Of a stretch of DNA of 64,000 nt, positions 40,402-48,784 are shown one piece after another (positions within the stretch are counted from its first letter, which is position 1; each line of letters starts with the position of its first letter). The stretch comes from Sandaracinaceae bacterium (GTDB lineage Bacteria > Myxococcota_A > Polyangia > Polyangiales > Sandaracinaceae). A model generated the notes under the pieces. It was given only the letters and a program-made list of their open reading frames with translations. It ran no database searches and was not told where the DNA came from. Made by a program: the position numbers and the translations under genes. The stretch lies in contig JAVJQK010000011.1 of assembly GCA_040218145.1 (NCBI GenBank), positions 1 to 64,000 on the forward strand. The letters run 5' to 3'.

Positions 40402-42315
40402 TCAGGGCGTGAGCATGAAGCGCTGGTACGTCTGGACGAAGCTGCCCCCCGACGGACCGCCGCGCCCGGCGCGCGGCTCCACGTAGCCCACGCCCAGCAC
40501 GAGGGAGCGCTCGCCGCTCCGGGCGTCGCTGAGCGTGCTGCCCGAGAGGTACTCGACCGAGCCGACCTCCTCGAAGACCCACCCGTTGGCGCCGTCCTCG
40601 TAGTCGCCGTTCACGACGCCCCCGCCGAAGAGGTAGAGGTCGTCGATCCACACGAAGACGTCGTTGATCTCGGTCTCGCGGTCCGTCACGCCCCGCAGCG
40701 CGGTCAGCCGCACGGTGATCTCCACCACGCCCGAAGGGGCCGTCGCGTCCGTGACGTCCAGCAAGACGTGCTCCCACCCGCGCCCCTGCTCGGCCACGTC
40801 GCGCCGATACACGACCCGATCGTCGACGCGCAGCTCGATCGCGTAGTAGCCCGGCTGCGTGTCCGCGTGGCTGTCCCGGAGCCAGACGCTGAGCCAGCGC
40901 CCGTCGCGCGCGGGCCGCACCAGCACCGGCACGTGGGCGCGGCCCGAGATGCCGCTCTCGTCGTCGACGGTGAGCGTGGCGAGGTAGCGGCCGGGGGTGT
41001 CGTAGCGGTGCTGGACGCGCGCGCCGTAGACGGGCGGCTCCGCGACCTCCCCGTCGCCGAAGTGCCAGGCGTAGCTGCGGAGCGCGCAGTCCCCGCCGAG
41101 ATCGAGCGCGCTGGCGCTCCCGTCGAACGCGACCTCCACCGGGGCGACCGCCTCGATCGGTGTGGCGACCGCGATGGCGCGCGGGAGGAGCCCCTCGAGC
41201 CGGGCCCCGAGCTCGTTGTCCCTCGCGACGAAGGCCGCACGCGCGGCGTCGGTGTCGAGGCGGATGGCGTCCATCAGGTCCTCTTGCTCCGTCCAGTTCC
41301 CCTCGTAGCGCACGGGGCCGGTCGGGTCGCCCCCGATCGCGAGGTCGAAGTCCGCGTCGCCCTCGAGCAGGCTGCCGCGCAGGACGCCGCCGGCCGAGCG
41401 GCCCGCCTCGGACTGGCTGATGAAGCGCGGGTCGGCGCCGTGCGGCAGGACGTGCAGGTGCGCCGCCTCCCACCGCGCGCCGGCGTGCGTCGCCTCGAGG
41501 TGGTGCCGCGATCGGTCGAAGCGGCAGGCCTCCACGCGCGTGGGCCCGTCGGCCTCGATCCGCACGCTGGCCGCGACGCCGGGCCGTCGCTGGTGATGGA
41601 AGTCGGAGTGATGCACGAAGACGCCGCTCGCGCGCACCCGCACCGCCGCGCCGGGCCACGCCCAGAGCTCGCAGTCGTCCAGCTCCCCCTCGTGCGCGAA
41701 GTCGACGCCGTACGCCACGCTGCGGTCGATGCGGTCGCCGCGGGTGGGATCGGGCCCGCGCAGGCGGAGCCCCGTCACGCGCACGCCAGGGCCACCCGTG
41801 ACGAGCATGGGCGGCCCGTCGAGGCTGCGCTGGAACAGGAGCGCCCCGCGCGAGTCGCCGCGGCCGCGCCCGCTCGCGAGCGTGACGCCTTCGGGGAGCG
41901 TGATGGAGCGCCCGCTCAGGTCGATCTCCGCGTCGTCCTCCACGTAGATCGTGGCGCCGGGGCCGAGCGTGGCGACCGCGCGCTCGAGCGCCTCGGCGGA
42001 GGAGACCCGCGCGTCGACCGCGCTCGGCGCGACGAGGTTCCCGTACCCGCGGCCGCCGCCGATGGCGTCGCCGGTGGGGTTGATCGCGGCCTGGAAGGCG
42101 GCCAGCGCGGGCGACGCCACGCAACGGGGGCGCGGCGGGCCGGCGTCGCGCCCGGCGTCGAGGGGGCCGACGTCCGGGTGCACGACGCCCGCGTCGGCGG
42201 GCGGCTCGACGCTGCCGTCGAAGCCGCCCGAGAGCCGCGTGCGGCTACCGCAGCCGACGAGCAGCGCGAGCGATGAGCACAGCGCAGCCAGAGAACGAAG
42301 GCGGGAGCGTCTCAA
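40402..42315 (-). CDS. Lipoprotein with beta-helix, PKD domain and C-terminal beta-sandwich
   Basis: 637 residues from TTG 42315. The signal RSLAALCSSLALLVGCGS contains lipobox LVGC. A 'DAGRDAG' linker leads to a pectate-lyase/beta-helix-like region (~80-340; DDCELWAWPG, VHHSDFHHQRRPG, VEACRFDRSRHH). Next is a PKD domain (EVAFDGSASALD, SYAWHFGDGE, HRYDTPGRYLATLTVDD), then a beta-sandwich that could bind carbohydrate. The 'HHSDF..H' and 'E..D' pattern resembles bacterial pectate lyase-like proteins, so polysaccharide binding or cleavage at the surface is plausible. It starts 5 nt after the stop of the small lipoprotein gene and is probably coupled to it. Confidence 0.78.
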   Translation of the reverse strand: MRRSRLRSLAALCSSLALLVGCGSRTRLSGGFDGSVEPPADAGVVHPDVGPLDAGRDAGPPRPRCVASPALAAFQAAINPTGDAIGGGRGYGNLVAPSAVDARVSSAEALERAVATLGPGATIYVEDDAEIDLSGRSITLPEGVTLASGRGRGDSRGALLFQRSLDGPPMLVTGGPGVRVTGLRLRGPDPTRGDRIDRSVAYGVDFAHEGELDDCELWAWPGAAVRVRASGVFVHHSDFHHQRRPGVAASVRIEADGPTRVEACRFDRSRHHLEATHAGARWEAAHLHVLPHGADPRFISQSEAGRSAGGVLRGSLLEGDADFDLAIGGDPTGPVRYEGNWTEQEDLMDAIRLDTDAARAAFVARDNELGARLEGLLPRAIAVATPIEAVAPVEVAFDGSASALDLGGDCALRSYAWHFGDGEVAEPPVYGARVQHRYDTPGRYLATLTVDDESGISGRAHVPVLVRPARDGRWLSVWLRDSHADTQPGYYAIELRVDDRVVYRRDVAEQGRGWEHVLLDVTDATAPSGVVEITVRLTALRGVTDRETEINDVFVWIDDLYLFGGGVVNGDYEDGANGWVFEEVGSVEYLSGSTLSDARSGERSLVLGVGYVEPRAGRGGPSGGSFVQTYQRFMLTP

Positions 42316-42320
42316 GGACG

Positions 42321-42629
42321 TCAGAGCTCCGGGTCGGTGATGCAGTAGGGCGGGTCGAGCGTGCCCGTGGGGCAGACGACCTCGTCCTCGGCATTGCACG
42401 TCGCGCGCTGGCCGCCCACCAGCTGGACGCCGGAGGCGCCCTCCTCGAAGCGCGCCTCGTCCCCCGGCTCGTCGCACACCGGCTCGTCCCGCGGCCCTGG
42501 ACAATACGCGGCCGCGCGGCCCGTGCCGTCGACGAAGTTCGAGCAGTAGGGCTCGTTGGAGCCACACGCGGGGAGCGCGAGGAGGCACGGGACGAAGAAG
42601 AGGGCCGAGAGCGAGGGCGCGCGTCGCAT
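42321..42629 (-). CDS. Small Cys-containing lipoprotein
   Basis: 102 residues. Signal MRRAPSLSALFFVPCLLALPACGS has lipobox LPAC. The mature part has seven cysteines (NEPYCSNF, YCPGP, EPVCDEPG, ATCNAED, VVCPTG, PPYCITD), probably disulfide-bonded. Function is unknown. ATG 42629 is chosen for the signal peptide; CATGCT ends 6 nt upstream. It precedes the PKD lipoprotein in a likely two-gene operon. Confidence 0.72.
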   Translation of the reverse strand: MRRAPSLSALFFVPCLLALPACGSNEPYCSNFVDGTGRAAAYCPGPRDEPVCDEPGDEARFEEGASGVQLVGGQRATCNAEDEVVCPTGTLDPPYCITDPEL

Positions 42630-42675
42630 GCCCGCAGCATGGCGCACGGCCGCGGCGTGCGCAGCCACTCCGAGC

Positions 42676-42681
42676 TATCGT
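42676..42681 (+). promoter_or_regulatory. Putative -10 (TATCGT) for the sulfatase-fold gene
   Basis: TATCGT ends 7 nt before GTG 42689 with no Shine-Dalgarno. It lies in the 59-nt divergent gap with the small lipoprotein gene. Confidence 0.4.
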
Positions 42682-42688
42682 CCCCGCC

Positions 42689-44926
42689 GTGCGACGTCTC
42701 TGGCCTTGTCTCGCCCTGTTGTTCTGGGTCTCCTGCGGAGACGATCCCGAGCCCGAGGCGCCCCCCGCCAACGCGGCGCCGGCCCGGTCATCGGAGGCCT
42801 CGCCTACGCCCGAGCGAGCGGACGAGGGAGCCCGCGGCGCGGAGCGCGTCCACTACGACCTGCTCCGCCACCTCGCGCGCGCCCAGGTCCATCACCGCGA
42901 CACCCACCTGATCCAGCTCGGCGAGCCGCAGGGGCACCAGCACACCCTCGGGGGCTGGCGGACCCGCGCGGGCGACACGCACGACTTCGACGGGACCCGG
43001 GCCGCGGTGATCACCGGGGTCACCGGGTATTTCCTGCTCCCGATCGCCTCGGCCGATCGTTGCCACGTGTCGCTGCGGGCGCGGGCCTTCGGCGACGGCC
43101 GGGTCGCGCTCTACGTGGACGACGAGACCATCGGGAACGTCACCCTCCCCACCGACGGCACCTGGGGCGTGGCCGAGGCGGACATCCCGCCCGCGCTCTG
43201 CACGCCGGGCGAGCACGATCTGCGGCTTCGGGTCGCGCGCACCGGCTCGGCGCCCGGCCTCGCCCGCGCGGGCGTCGCGGTCGACTGGATCCGCCTCGGC
43301 CCGGACGCCGACGACGGGACCCACCCCGCGGTGGAGGGCGACACGCTGCGCCTCCCGGACGGCTGGACGATCAGCTGGGACCTCGAGCCCCGCGACGGCG
43401 CGCGCCTCGCGGCCGAGATCGAGGGCGAGGTGACGATCCGCGCCGAGGCCGACGGCGCCGCGCCCCGCACGCTGAGCGGTCCAGGCGCGTCCCTCGGCGA
43501 GCTCGCGGGCCAGATCGTGCGGCTCTCCTTCACCGCGCGCGGCGACGCGTCGATCACGCGGCCGCGCGTCGTCACCTTCGACGGCGCCCCGCTGGCCGCC
43601 GCGCCTCGGGTGCGCAACGTGGTCTTCTACCTGACCGACACCCTGCGCGCCGACCACCTCCAGGTGTACGCGCCCGAGACGCGGGTCGAGACGCCGGGCC
43701 TCAGCGGATGGGCGCGCCAGGCCGCCACCTTCCTCGCCGGACATTCGCAAGAGAACTGGACCAAGCCCAGCTGCGCCACGCTGCTGAGCGGCCTCTTCCC
43801 GTGGGAGCATCAGGCGACCGGTGAGGACTCGCAGGTGCCGGGATCGGTGGAGCTCCTCAGCGAGCGGCTGCGCGGAGAGGGCTTCCACACGGGCGCCTTC
43901 GTCGCGAACGGCTTCGTCTCGGACCGCTTCGGCTTCCGCCAGGGCTGGGACACGTTTCGCAACTACGTGCGCGAGGGCCGCCGCAACATGGCGCGCTTCG
44001 TCGCGGAGGACGTGATCGCGTGGCTCGACGCGCGCCCCGAGGACCGGCCCTTCTTCCTCTACGTGCACACCATCGACCCGCACGTGCCCTACATCCCGCC
44101 GTCCGAGGACCTCGCCCGCTACGATCCCGACCCCTACGACGGCGTGGTCGACTTCCACCGGGACCGCGCGCTGCTCGAGGGCATCAAGGGCGGCCGCATC
44201 CCCCTGAACGCGCGCGACCGGGTCCGGCTCGAGGCGCTGTACGACGGGGAGATCACCTACCACGACCGCCACTTCGCCTCCGTCATCGAGGCGCTCGAGC
44301 GGCGCGGGCTCGCCGACGAGACCCTCGTCGTCTTCACGTCCGATCACGGCGAGGAGCTCTTCGACCACGGCTCGGTCGGGCACGGCCACAGCGTGTGGGA
44401 GGAGCTCATCCGGGTGCCGCTCATCGTGCGCTGGCCGGGGCTGACGGACGAGGCGACGCGGATCGAGGAGGCGGCGGGCCTGGTCGACGTGGTGCCCACC
44501 GCGCTCGACGCCCTCGGGATGGAGCCGAGCGAAGCCGTGAGCGGCCGCTCGCTGGCGCCCATCCTCCGCGGCGGCACCGAGGACGCGCCGCGCCCCGTGG
44601 TCACCGGCTTCATGAACGGCTGGCGCACGATCGTGGTCGGCCGCTTCAAGCTCATCCAGCGTACGGCGAGCCACATCTCGCTCTACGACCTGGAGGCCGA
44701 CCCGGGAGAGCAGCACGACCTGGCGCCCGAGCGGCCGATCGCGGTGCGCTACCTCCGCGGGCTGCTCGGCCTCACGCTCGCCGGCCAGGAGCGACGACAC
44801 GAGGCGTCGCGCACCGACATCGACGCCACGCTGCGCGAGCAGCTCGAGGCGCTCGGCTACGCGGGCGCGTCGCGCGCGCCCACCGCCGCGGAGGCCCAGG
44901 CCGACGACGAGGCCGAAGGCGACTGA
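42689..44926 (+). CDS. Sulfatase-superfamily lipoprotein with Thr at the nucleophile position
   Basis: 745 residues. Signal VRRLWPCLALLFWVSCG has lipobox VSC. Residues ~60-310 form a beta-rich N-terminal region. The alkaline-phosphatase/sulfatase fold follows: NVVFYLTDTLRADHL (metal Asp), ENWTKPSCATLLSG with Thr358 where sulfatases have the Cys/Ser that becomes formylglycine, VHTIDPHVPY, and FTSDHGEELFDHGSVGHGHS (metal D/H). Thr nucleophiles are typical of LTA-synthase/phosphoethanolamine transferase branches of the superfamily, so a phosphate-type substrate may be preferred over a sulfate ester. Lipid anchoring puts it on the membrane surface. Confidence 0.85.
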   Translation: MRRLWPCLALLFWVSCGDDPEPEAPPANAAPARSSEASPTPERADEGARGAERVHYDLLRHLARAQVHHRDTHLIQLGEPQGHQHTLGGWRTRAGDTHDFDGTRAAVITGVTGYFLLPIASADRCHVSLRARAFGDGRVALYVDDETIGNVTLPTDGTWGVAEADIPPALCTPGEHDLRLRVARTGSAPGLARAGVAVDWIRLGPDADDGTHPAVEGDTLRLPDGWTISWDLEPRDGARLAAEIEGEVTIRAEADGAAPRTLSGPGASLGELAGQIVRLSFTARGDASITRPRVVTFDGAPLAAAPRVRNVVFYLTDTLRADHLQVYAPETRVETPGLSGWARQAATFLAGHSQENWTKPSCATLLSGLFPWEHQATGEDSQVPGSVELLSERLRGEGFHTGAFVANGFVSDRFGFRQGWDTFRNYVREGRRNMARFVAEDVIAWLDARPEDRPFFLYVHTIDPHVPYIPPSEDLARYDPDPYDGVVDFHRDRALLEGIKGGRIPLNARDRVRLEALYDGEITYHDRHFASVIEALERRGLADETLVVFTSDHGEELFDHGSVGHGHSVWEELIRVPLIVRWPGLTDEATRIEEAAGLVDVVPTALDALGMEPSEAVSGRSLAPILRGGTEDAPRPVVTGFMNGWRTIVVGRFKLIQRTASHISLYDLEADPGEQHDLAPERPIAVRYLRGLLGLTLAGQERRHEASRTDIDATLREQLEALGYAGASRAPTAAEAQADDEAEGD

Positions 44927-44987
44927 GGATGCACGCGCGCGCTCGCTGAGGCAGAATCCGGCCCCCCGAAGAACACGAAAGGTCCCG

Positions 44988-46499
44988 ATGTTTCGCAAGG
45001 TCCTGGTCGCCAACCGCGGTGAGATCGCCGTCCGCGTCATCCGCACGCTCCGAGAGATGGGCATCGCCTCCGTCGCCGTCTACAGCGAGGCCGATCGGCG
45101 CGCGCTCCACGTGCGCATGGCCGACGAGGCCTACCCCATCGGGCCGGCGCCGAGCGCGGAGAGCTACCTCGTCCAGGAGCGCATCATCGAGGCCTGCAAG
45201 AAGTCCGGCGCCGAGGCGGTGCACCCGGGCTACGGCTTCCTGAGCGAGAACGCCTCGTTCGCGCGCGCCCTCGAGGCGGCCGGCATCAAGCTGATCGGTC
45301 CCCCTCCCGCGGCGATGGAGGCGATGGGCTACAAGACCGCGGCGCGGGACAAGATGATCGCGGCCGGTGTGCCCGTGGTGCCGGGCGCGACGATCGACTC
45401 CGAGGCGGACCTCGCGAAGGCGGCGTCCGAGGTCGGCTACCCGATCATGCTCAAGGCGGCGGGCGGCGGCGGCGGCAAGGGCATGCGCTTCGTCGAGTCC
45501 GAGAAGGACCTGAAGACGGCCTACGAGCGCGCGCGCTCCGAAGCCCGCAAGGCGTTCGGCGACGACACCGTCTACCTCGAGAAGGCCATCGTCGAGCCGC
45601 GCCACGTCGAGATCCAGGTGCTCGGGGACGAGCACGGCAACGTCGTGCACCTCTTCGAGCGCGACTGCTCCATCCAGCGTCGCCATCAGAAGGTGGTCGA
45701 GGAGACGCCGACCCCCGCGCCCGCGCGGACCGATGAGCTCATCGCCAAGATGGGCGACGTCGCGGTCAAGGCGGCCCAGGCGGTCGGCTACTTCGGGGCC
45801 GGAACGGTCGAGTTCCTGATGGCGCCCGACGGCTCGTTCTACTTCCTCGAGATGAACACCCGGCTCCAGGTCGAGCACCCCATCACCGAGCTCATCACGG
45901 GGATCGATCTCGTGCGCGAGCAGGTCCGCGTCGCGGCGGGTGAGCCCCTCGGATACGGGCAAGACGACATCCGATCCTACGGGCACGCGATCCAGTGCCG
46001 CGTCTACGCCGAGGACCCGGCGACGAACTTCATGCCGAGCCCCGGCACCATCGAGGTGCTGCGCGTCCCCGCCGGCCCGGGCATCCGGGACGACTCGGGC
46101 GCCTACGCGGGCGCGGAGATCTCGAGCTACTACGACCCGCTCGTCAGCAAGCTCTGCGTCTGGGCGCGCACCCGTGAAGAGGCCGTGCAGCGCATGCGCC
46201 GCGCGCTGAGCGAGTACGTCGTCACCGGCATCCGCACCAACCTCCCCTTCCACCTCGCGCTCATGAGCCACGAGAAGTTCATCGCAGGCGACTACGACAC
46301 GAGCTTCATCGCGCAGCACGAGGACGTGCTCCTCACGAGCGGCTCCGCGGGCGCGGCGAGCGAGGCGTTCGTGGTCGGCGCGGCGGTCGCGCAGGCCTTC
46401 CGCGAGGACGACGCGGCCAAGCAGGCGAGCCCTCCCCCGGCGAACGGGCACGGCGCTTCCGTCAGCCCCTGGCGCCTGGCCGCGCTCGCCAAGCTCTGA
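44988..46499 (+). CDS. accC: Acetyl-CoA carboxylase, biotin carboxylase subunit
   Basis: 503 residues, slightly longer than typical AccC (~450) because of a C-terminal Ala/Pro tail. All hallmarks are present: FRKVLVANRGEIAVRVIR, HPGYGFLSENASFA, the Gly-rich ATP lid KAAGGGGGKGM, HVEIQVLGDEHGN, RDCSIQRRHQK, FLEMNTRLQVEHPITE. It carboxylates biotin with bicarbonate and ATP, for malonyl-CoA or another acyl-CoA carboxylase. No accB or carboxyltransferase gene is adjacent, so it could also serve a propionyl- or methylcrotonyl-type complex. GAAAGG lies 6 nt before the ATG. Confidence 0.92.
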   Translation: MFRKVLVANRGEIAVRVIRTLREMGIASVAVYSEADRRALHVRMADEAYPIGPAPSAESYLVQERIIEACKKSGAEAVHPGYGFLSENASFARALEAAGIKLIGPPPAAMEAMGYKTAARDKMIAAGVPVVPGATIDSEADLAKAASEVGYPIMLKAAGGGGGKGMRFVESEKDLKTAYERARSEARKAFGDDTVYLEKAIVEPRHVEIQVLGDEHGNVVHLFERDCSIQRRHQKVVEETPTPAPARTDELIAKMGDVAVKAAQAVGYFGAGTVEFLMAPDGSFYFLEMNTRLQVEHPITELITGIDLVREQVRVAAGEPLGYGQDDIRSYGHAIQCRVYAEDPATNFMPSPGTIEVLRVPAGPGIRDDSGAYAGAEISSYYDPLVSKLCVWARTREEAVQRMRRALSEYVVTGIRTNLPFHLALMSHEKFIAGDYDTSFIAQHEDVLLTSGSAGAASEAFVVGAAVAQAFREDDAAKQASPPPANGHGASVSPWRLAALAKL

Positions 46500-46505
46500 G
46501 CCGCG

Positions 46506-47438
46506 TCAGAGGCCGTTGAGGACGTCGACGACCGAGAAGAGGTCGCCGATCTCGTAGAAGTCGACGGTCACGAAGTTCGGCGCCTGGCCGCGCTCCGCGA
46601 CGCAGCGCTCGACCCGCTCGGTGAAGAACGGGTCGTGGTTCACCTGCTCGGCGAGCGAGCGCATCGCGACGGGCGCGGTCAGGAAGTGGTTGAGCACGAA
46701 GATCGACTCCTCGCCCGTGCCGCGGTTCGGCGCGCAGTCGAGGTCCTCCGGCGTCTCGTTCGCGTAGTCGTTGTCCCACGCGTAGGTGTAGGCGTGGTGG
46801 TGCCAGTCGAGCGACACGGACGCGCTCTCGGTGAACACCACCATGCGCCGCCCGCTCTCGATCAGGCTCCGCAGCGTGGGCCACGGCTCCCCGAGGGGCT
46901 GCGCGTGGAGGTAGGGGAGGAGCCCCGCGGCCTCGAACGCCGCCGCCGTGCGCGCCTCGTCGATGTGCGCCTCGAGGATCAGGGTGATCACCTCGGCGGG
47001 GTGGCAGTCCATGAACGAGCGCAGCTCGCGCAGCGCGTCGACGAAGGGACGGCTCCCGAGCGCGCAGATGCCGTGACAGAGGAGCGTCTCGCCGTCGTCC
47101 TCGTAGGTGTCGAGCATCATCGCCCGCACGCCGTCCTCGAGCTGCTGCCACATCGCGGGGCCCTGGTTGGGCGGGATCCATCCGTCCGCGTCGCTCGACA
47201 TCGCGTTGTGCGTGGTCGCGTAGGCCACGTCGTCGAAGGGCCGATCGCAGAGCGACGCGTGCCCGTTGCACACGAGGGGCGTCGGGAGTCCGTCCGCCGG
47301 CTCGCAGCGCGGCCCCGCGTCGACGCCCGTGTCCCGCCCCGCGTCCCTCGTGACGCCCGCGTCGTCGCCGCCCTCCGCGCCGCAGGCGGACGCGACGAAG
47401 ACGACGAACGCACAGGAGGCGAGACGCGAGGGACGCAC
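46506..47438 (-). CDS. PI-PLC X-domain-like phosphodiesterase lipoprotein
   Basis: 310 residues from GTG 47438, chosen because TACCTT ends 6 nt upstream; an upstream start at 47459 is possible. Signal VRPSRLASCAFVVFVASACG has lipobox SAC. The mature protein resembles PI-PLC-like phosphodiesterases: YATTHNAMSS (first catalytic His), the GVRAMMLDTYEDDGETLLCHG barrel strand with the second His, and LILEAHID. Cysteines near both ends of the domain may pair. Likely an outer-surface phosphodiesterase on phosphoinositides or glycerophospho-compounds; substrate unknown. Confidence 0.82.
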   Translation of the reverse strand: MRPSRLASCAFVVFVASACGAEGGDDAGVTRDAGRDTGVDAGPRCEPADGLPTPLVCNGHASLCDRPFDDVAYATTHNAMSSDADGWIPPNQGPAMWQQLEDGVRAMMLDTYEDDGETLLCHGICALGSRPFVDALRELRSFMDCHPAEVITLILEAHIDEARTAAAFEAAGLLPYLHAQPLGEPWPTLRSLIESGRRMVVFTESASVSLDWHHHAYTYAWDNDYANETPEDLDCAPNRGTGEESIFVLNHFLTAPVAMRSLAEQVNHDPFFTERVERCVAERGQAPNFVTVDFYEIGDLFSVVDVLNGL

Positions 47439-47444
47439 GACGCC

Positions 47445-47450
47445 AAGGTA
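47445..47450 (-). promoter_or_regulatory. Putative -10 (TACCTT) for the PI-PLC-like gene
   Basis: TACCTT on the minus strand, then 6 nt (GGCGTC), then GTG 47438. No Shine-Dalgarno. Confidence 0.4.
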
Positions 47451-47469
47451 CCCCAACACGCCCGCGCGC

Positions 47470-47730
47470 TCAGGGCGCGTTCAGGCGCCGTCGGCCGCGG
47501 AGGCGCTTGATCTCCGCCTCGCGCCGGCTGGCGTCGCCGCGGCTCTCGAACGGCCCCCGCCGCGCGGCCACGGTCCAGGGCCGCCCCGCGCGAGTGGACC
47601 GCGCGCCGCCGACGAGCGCACCGTTGTGCTGGCGCAGCCGGCGCGCGACGTCGGTGGTGATGCCCACGTACGTGCGGGCGCCGTCGGCCGAGAGCAGCAC
47701 GTAGACCCACCACTGACCGCCGTCCGACAC
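47470..47730 (-). CDS. GIY-YIG domain protein
   Basis: 86 residues, a stand-alone GIY-YIG module of the UvrC/YhbQ type: [19 protein letters not shown] (the 'GIY...YIG' strands appear as VYV and YVG), then [10 protein letters not shown] (catalytic Arg region) and [12 protein letters not shown] with the conserved Glu. Small proteins of this family are putative nucleases of unclear role. GTG 47730 was chosen because TACGAT ends 7 nt upstream. Confidence 0.85.
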   Translation of the reverse strand: MSDGGQWWVYVLLSADGARTYVGITTDVARRLRQHNGALVGGARSTRAGRPWTVAARRGPFESRGDASRREAEIKRLRGRRRLNAP

Positions 47731-47737
47731 GCGCCGG

Positions 47738-47743
47738 ATCGTA
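47738..47743 (-). promoter_or_regulatory. Putative -10 (TACGAT) for the GIY-YIG gene
   Basis: TACGAT on the minus strand ends 7 nt before GTG 47730, the leaderless pattern. Confidence 0.45.
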
Positions 47744-47747
47744 CCAG

Positions 47748-47775
47748 GGCGCCGATCAGTTGGCGCCGATCAGTT
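47748..47775. repeat. 14-bp perfect tandem duplication over the stop of the two-repeat lipoprotein gene
   Basis: GGCGCCGATCAGTT occurs twice head to tail (47748-47761, 47762-47775). The second copy contains the lipoprotein stop codon; the first lies in the gap before the GIY-YIG promoter. Confidence 0.9.
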
Positions 47776-48633
47776 GGCAAAGGCGACGCTGCCCGACGGG
47801 AGGTTCGACGCGGCCGCGTTGGCCATCTCCTGCGTGTCGGGCGCCATCACGTCGTCGATGGTCATGTCGACGAGCGGCTTGATCACGAACGGCATCGGGC
47901 TGTCGTCCGGCACGGGCTCGACGCTGATGACGGCCGCGTACCCGCCGGTGAGCACGATCGCGGGATCGATGAAGTCCTGCCCCGGGAAGGGCGGGCTGCC
48001 GTCGGGTCCCGCGGTCTCGCCCGCGCCGTCGGCGTCCGCCGCGTCGACCGCGCCGAAGGTGCCGGTGGACACGGGGCCGTCCGCGCCCGCGACCCAGCCC
48101 TCGTAGACCCAGCCCTCCGGCAGCGCGGGCAAGCTCAGCCCGGGTGCCATGCCGTCCGCGCCCGGCACGAGCCACCAGATGCCCTGCGCGTAGTCGTCCG
48201 CCACGTCGCCGCTGGTCGGCGTCTCGAGGATGTAGACGCCGGTGGCGTCGGCGAAGTCGGTGCCGATCGCCGCCGCGTGCGCGGTGGAGAGGCTGGCCAC
48301 GCCGTCCGCCAGGTCGCCGGCGAGGATGTGCACCGCGGACGGCGCCGGGTCGTCGCCCTCGATGGGCTCGATGGTCAGGACGTAGGCGGCGGCCGTGTCG
48401 GCGACCATCGCGTCGATCTCGAAGGCGGCGGGGATGGGGTTGGCGTCCGCGTCCACGGTGAAGCGGCCCGCGCTGACGGGCGCGCCGTCGACGATGAGCC
48501 AGCTCTCGTATTCGTAGCCGTCGCCGAGCTGCGGCAGGCCGCTGAACCCGAGGCTCATCGTGGTGGTGCCGGTCTCGTCGGAGCAGGCGCTCGTGATCAG
48601 AGCGAGCGCCGCAAGCAGGGTCCAAGTACGCAT
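47770..48633 (-). CDS. Two-repeat lipoprotein (anti-sigma-K-like extracellular modules)
   Basis: 287 residues. Signal MRTWTLLAALALITSACS has lipobox TSAC. Two homologous domains follow: 'LPQLGDGYEYESWLIVDGAPVSAGRF' near 34-58 and 'LPALPEGWVYEGWVAGADGPVSTGTF' near 165-190. Each continues into a strand ending in Y(V/A)(L/V)xIEP-type sequence. The W-x-x-DG-PVSxGxF motif resembles the extracytoplasmic domain of anti-sigma-K-type proteins, but there is no cytoplasmic or membrane part. GGAGAGGAAG lies 5 nt before the ATG. It is transcribed divergently from the LysR gene and probably regulated by it. Confidence 0.75.
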   Translation of the reverse strand: MRTWTLLAALALITSACSDETGTTTMSLGFSGLPQLGDGYEYESWLIVDGAPVSAGRFTVDADANPIPAAFEIDAMVADTAAAYVLTIEPIEGDDPAPSAVHILAGDLADGVASLSTAHAAAIGTDFADATGVYILETPTSGDVADDYAQGIWWLVPGADGMAPGLSLPALPEGWVYEGWVAGADGPVSTGTFGAVDAADADGAGETAGPDGSPPFPGQDFIDPAIVLTGGYAAVISVEPVPDDSPMPFVIKPLVDMTIDDVMAPDTQEMANAAASNLPSGSVAFAN

Positions 48634-48716
48634 GTTTCTTCCTCTCCAGACCCGGACTCCCGCCCGGATCGCGTTGCCTGTTCGACCCGCCTACGCCGGC
48701 CGCGGAGAGGCGTTTC

Positions 48717-48744
48717 ATGAGATTCGTTAGAAAGAACATGACAA
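48717..48744 (-). promoter_or_regulatory. Putative sigma70-like promoter of the two-repeat lipoprotein gene
   Basis: Minus strand: TTGTCA (48739-48744, 5/6 to -35), 16-nt spacer, TCTCAT (48717-48722, 4/6 to -10). The expected 5' UTR is ~75 nt and carries a Shine-Dalgarno. The region is markedly AT-richer than its surroundings. Confidence 0.45.
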
Positions 48745-48745
48745 A

Positions 48746-48770
48746 CCGTTCGAATGATTCGCACGAACGG
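48746..48770. promoter_or_regulatory. LysR-type operator (T-N11-A inverted repeat)
   Basis: CCGTTCG-N11-CGAACGG is a perfect 7-bp inverted repeat with the TTCG-N11-CGAA form of LysR boxes. It abuts the putative -35 of the divergent lipoprotein promoter and lies 14 nt before the LysR gene start. Confidence 0.6.
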
Positions 48771-48784
48771 GTCAGACTCCCGGC

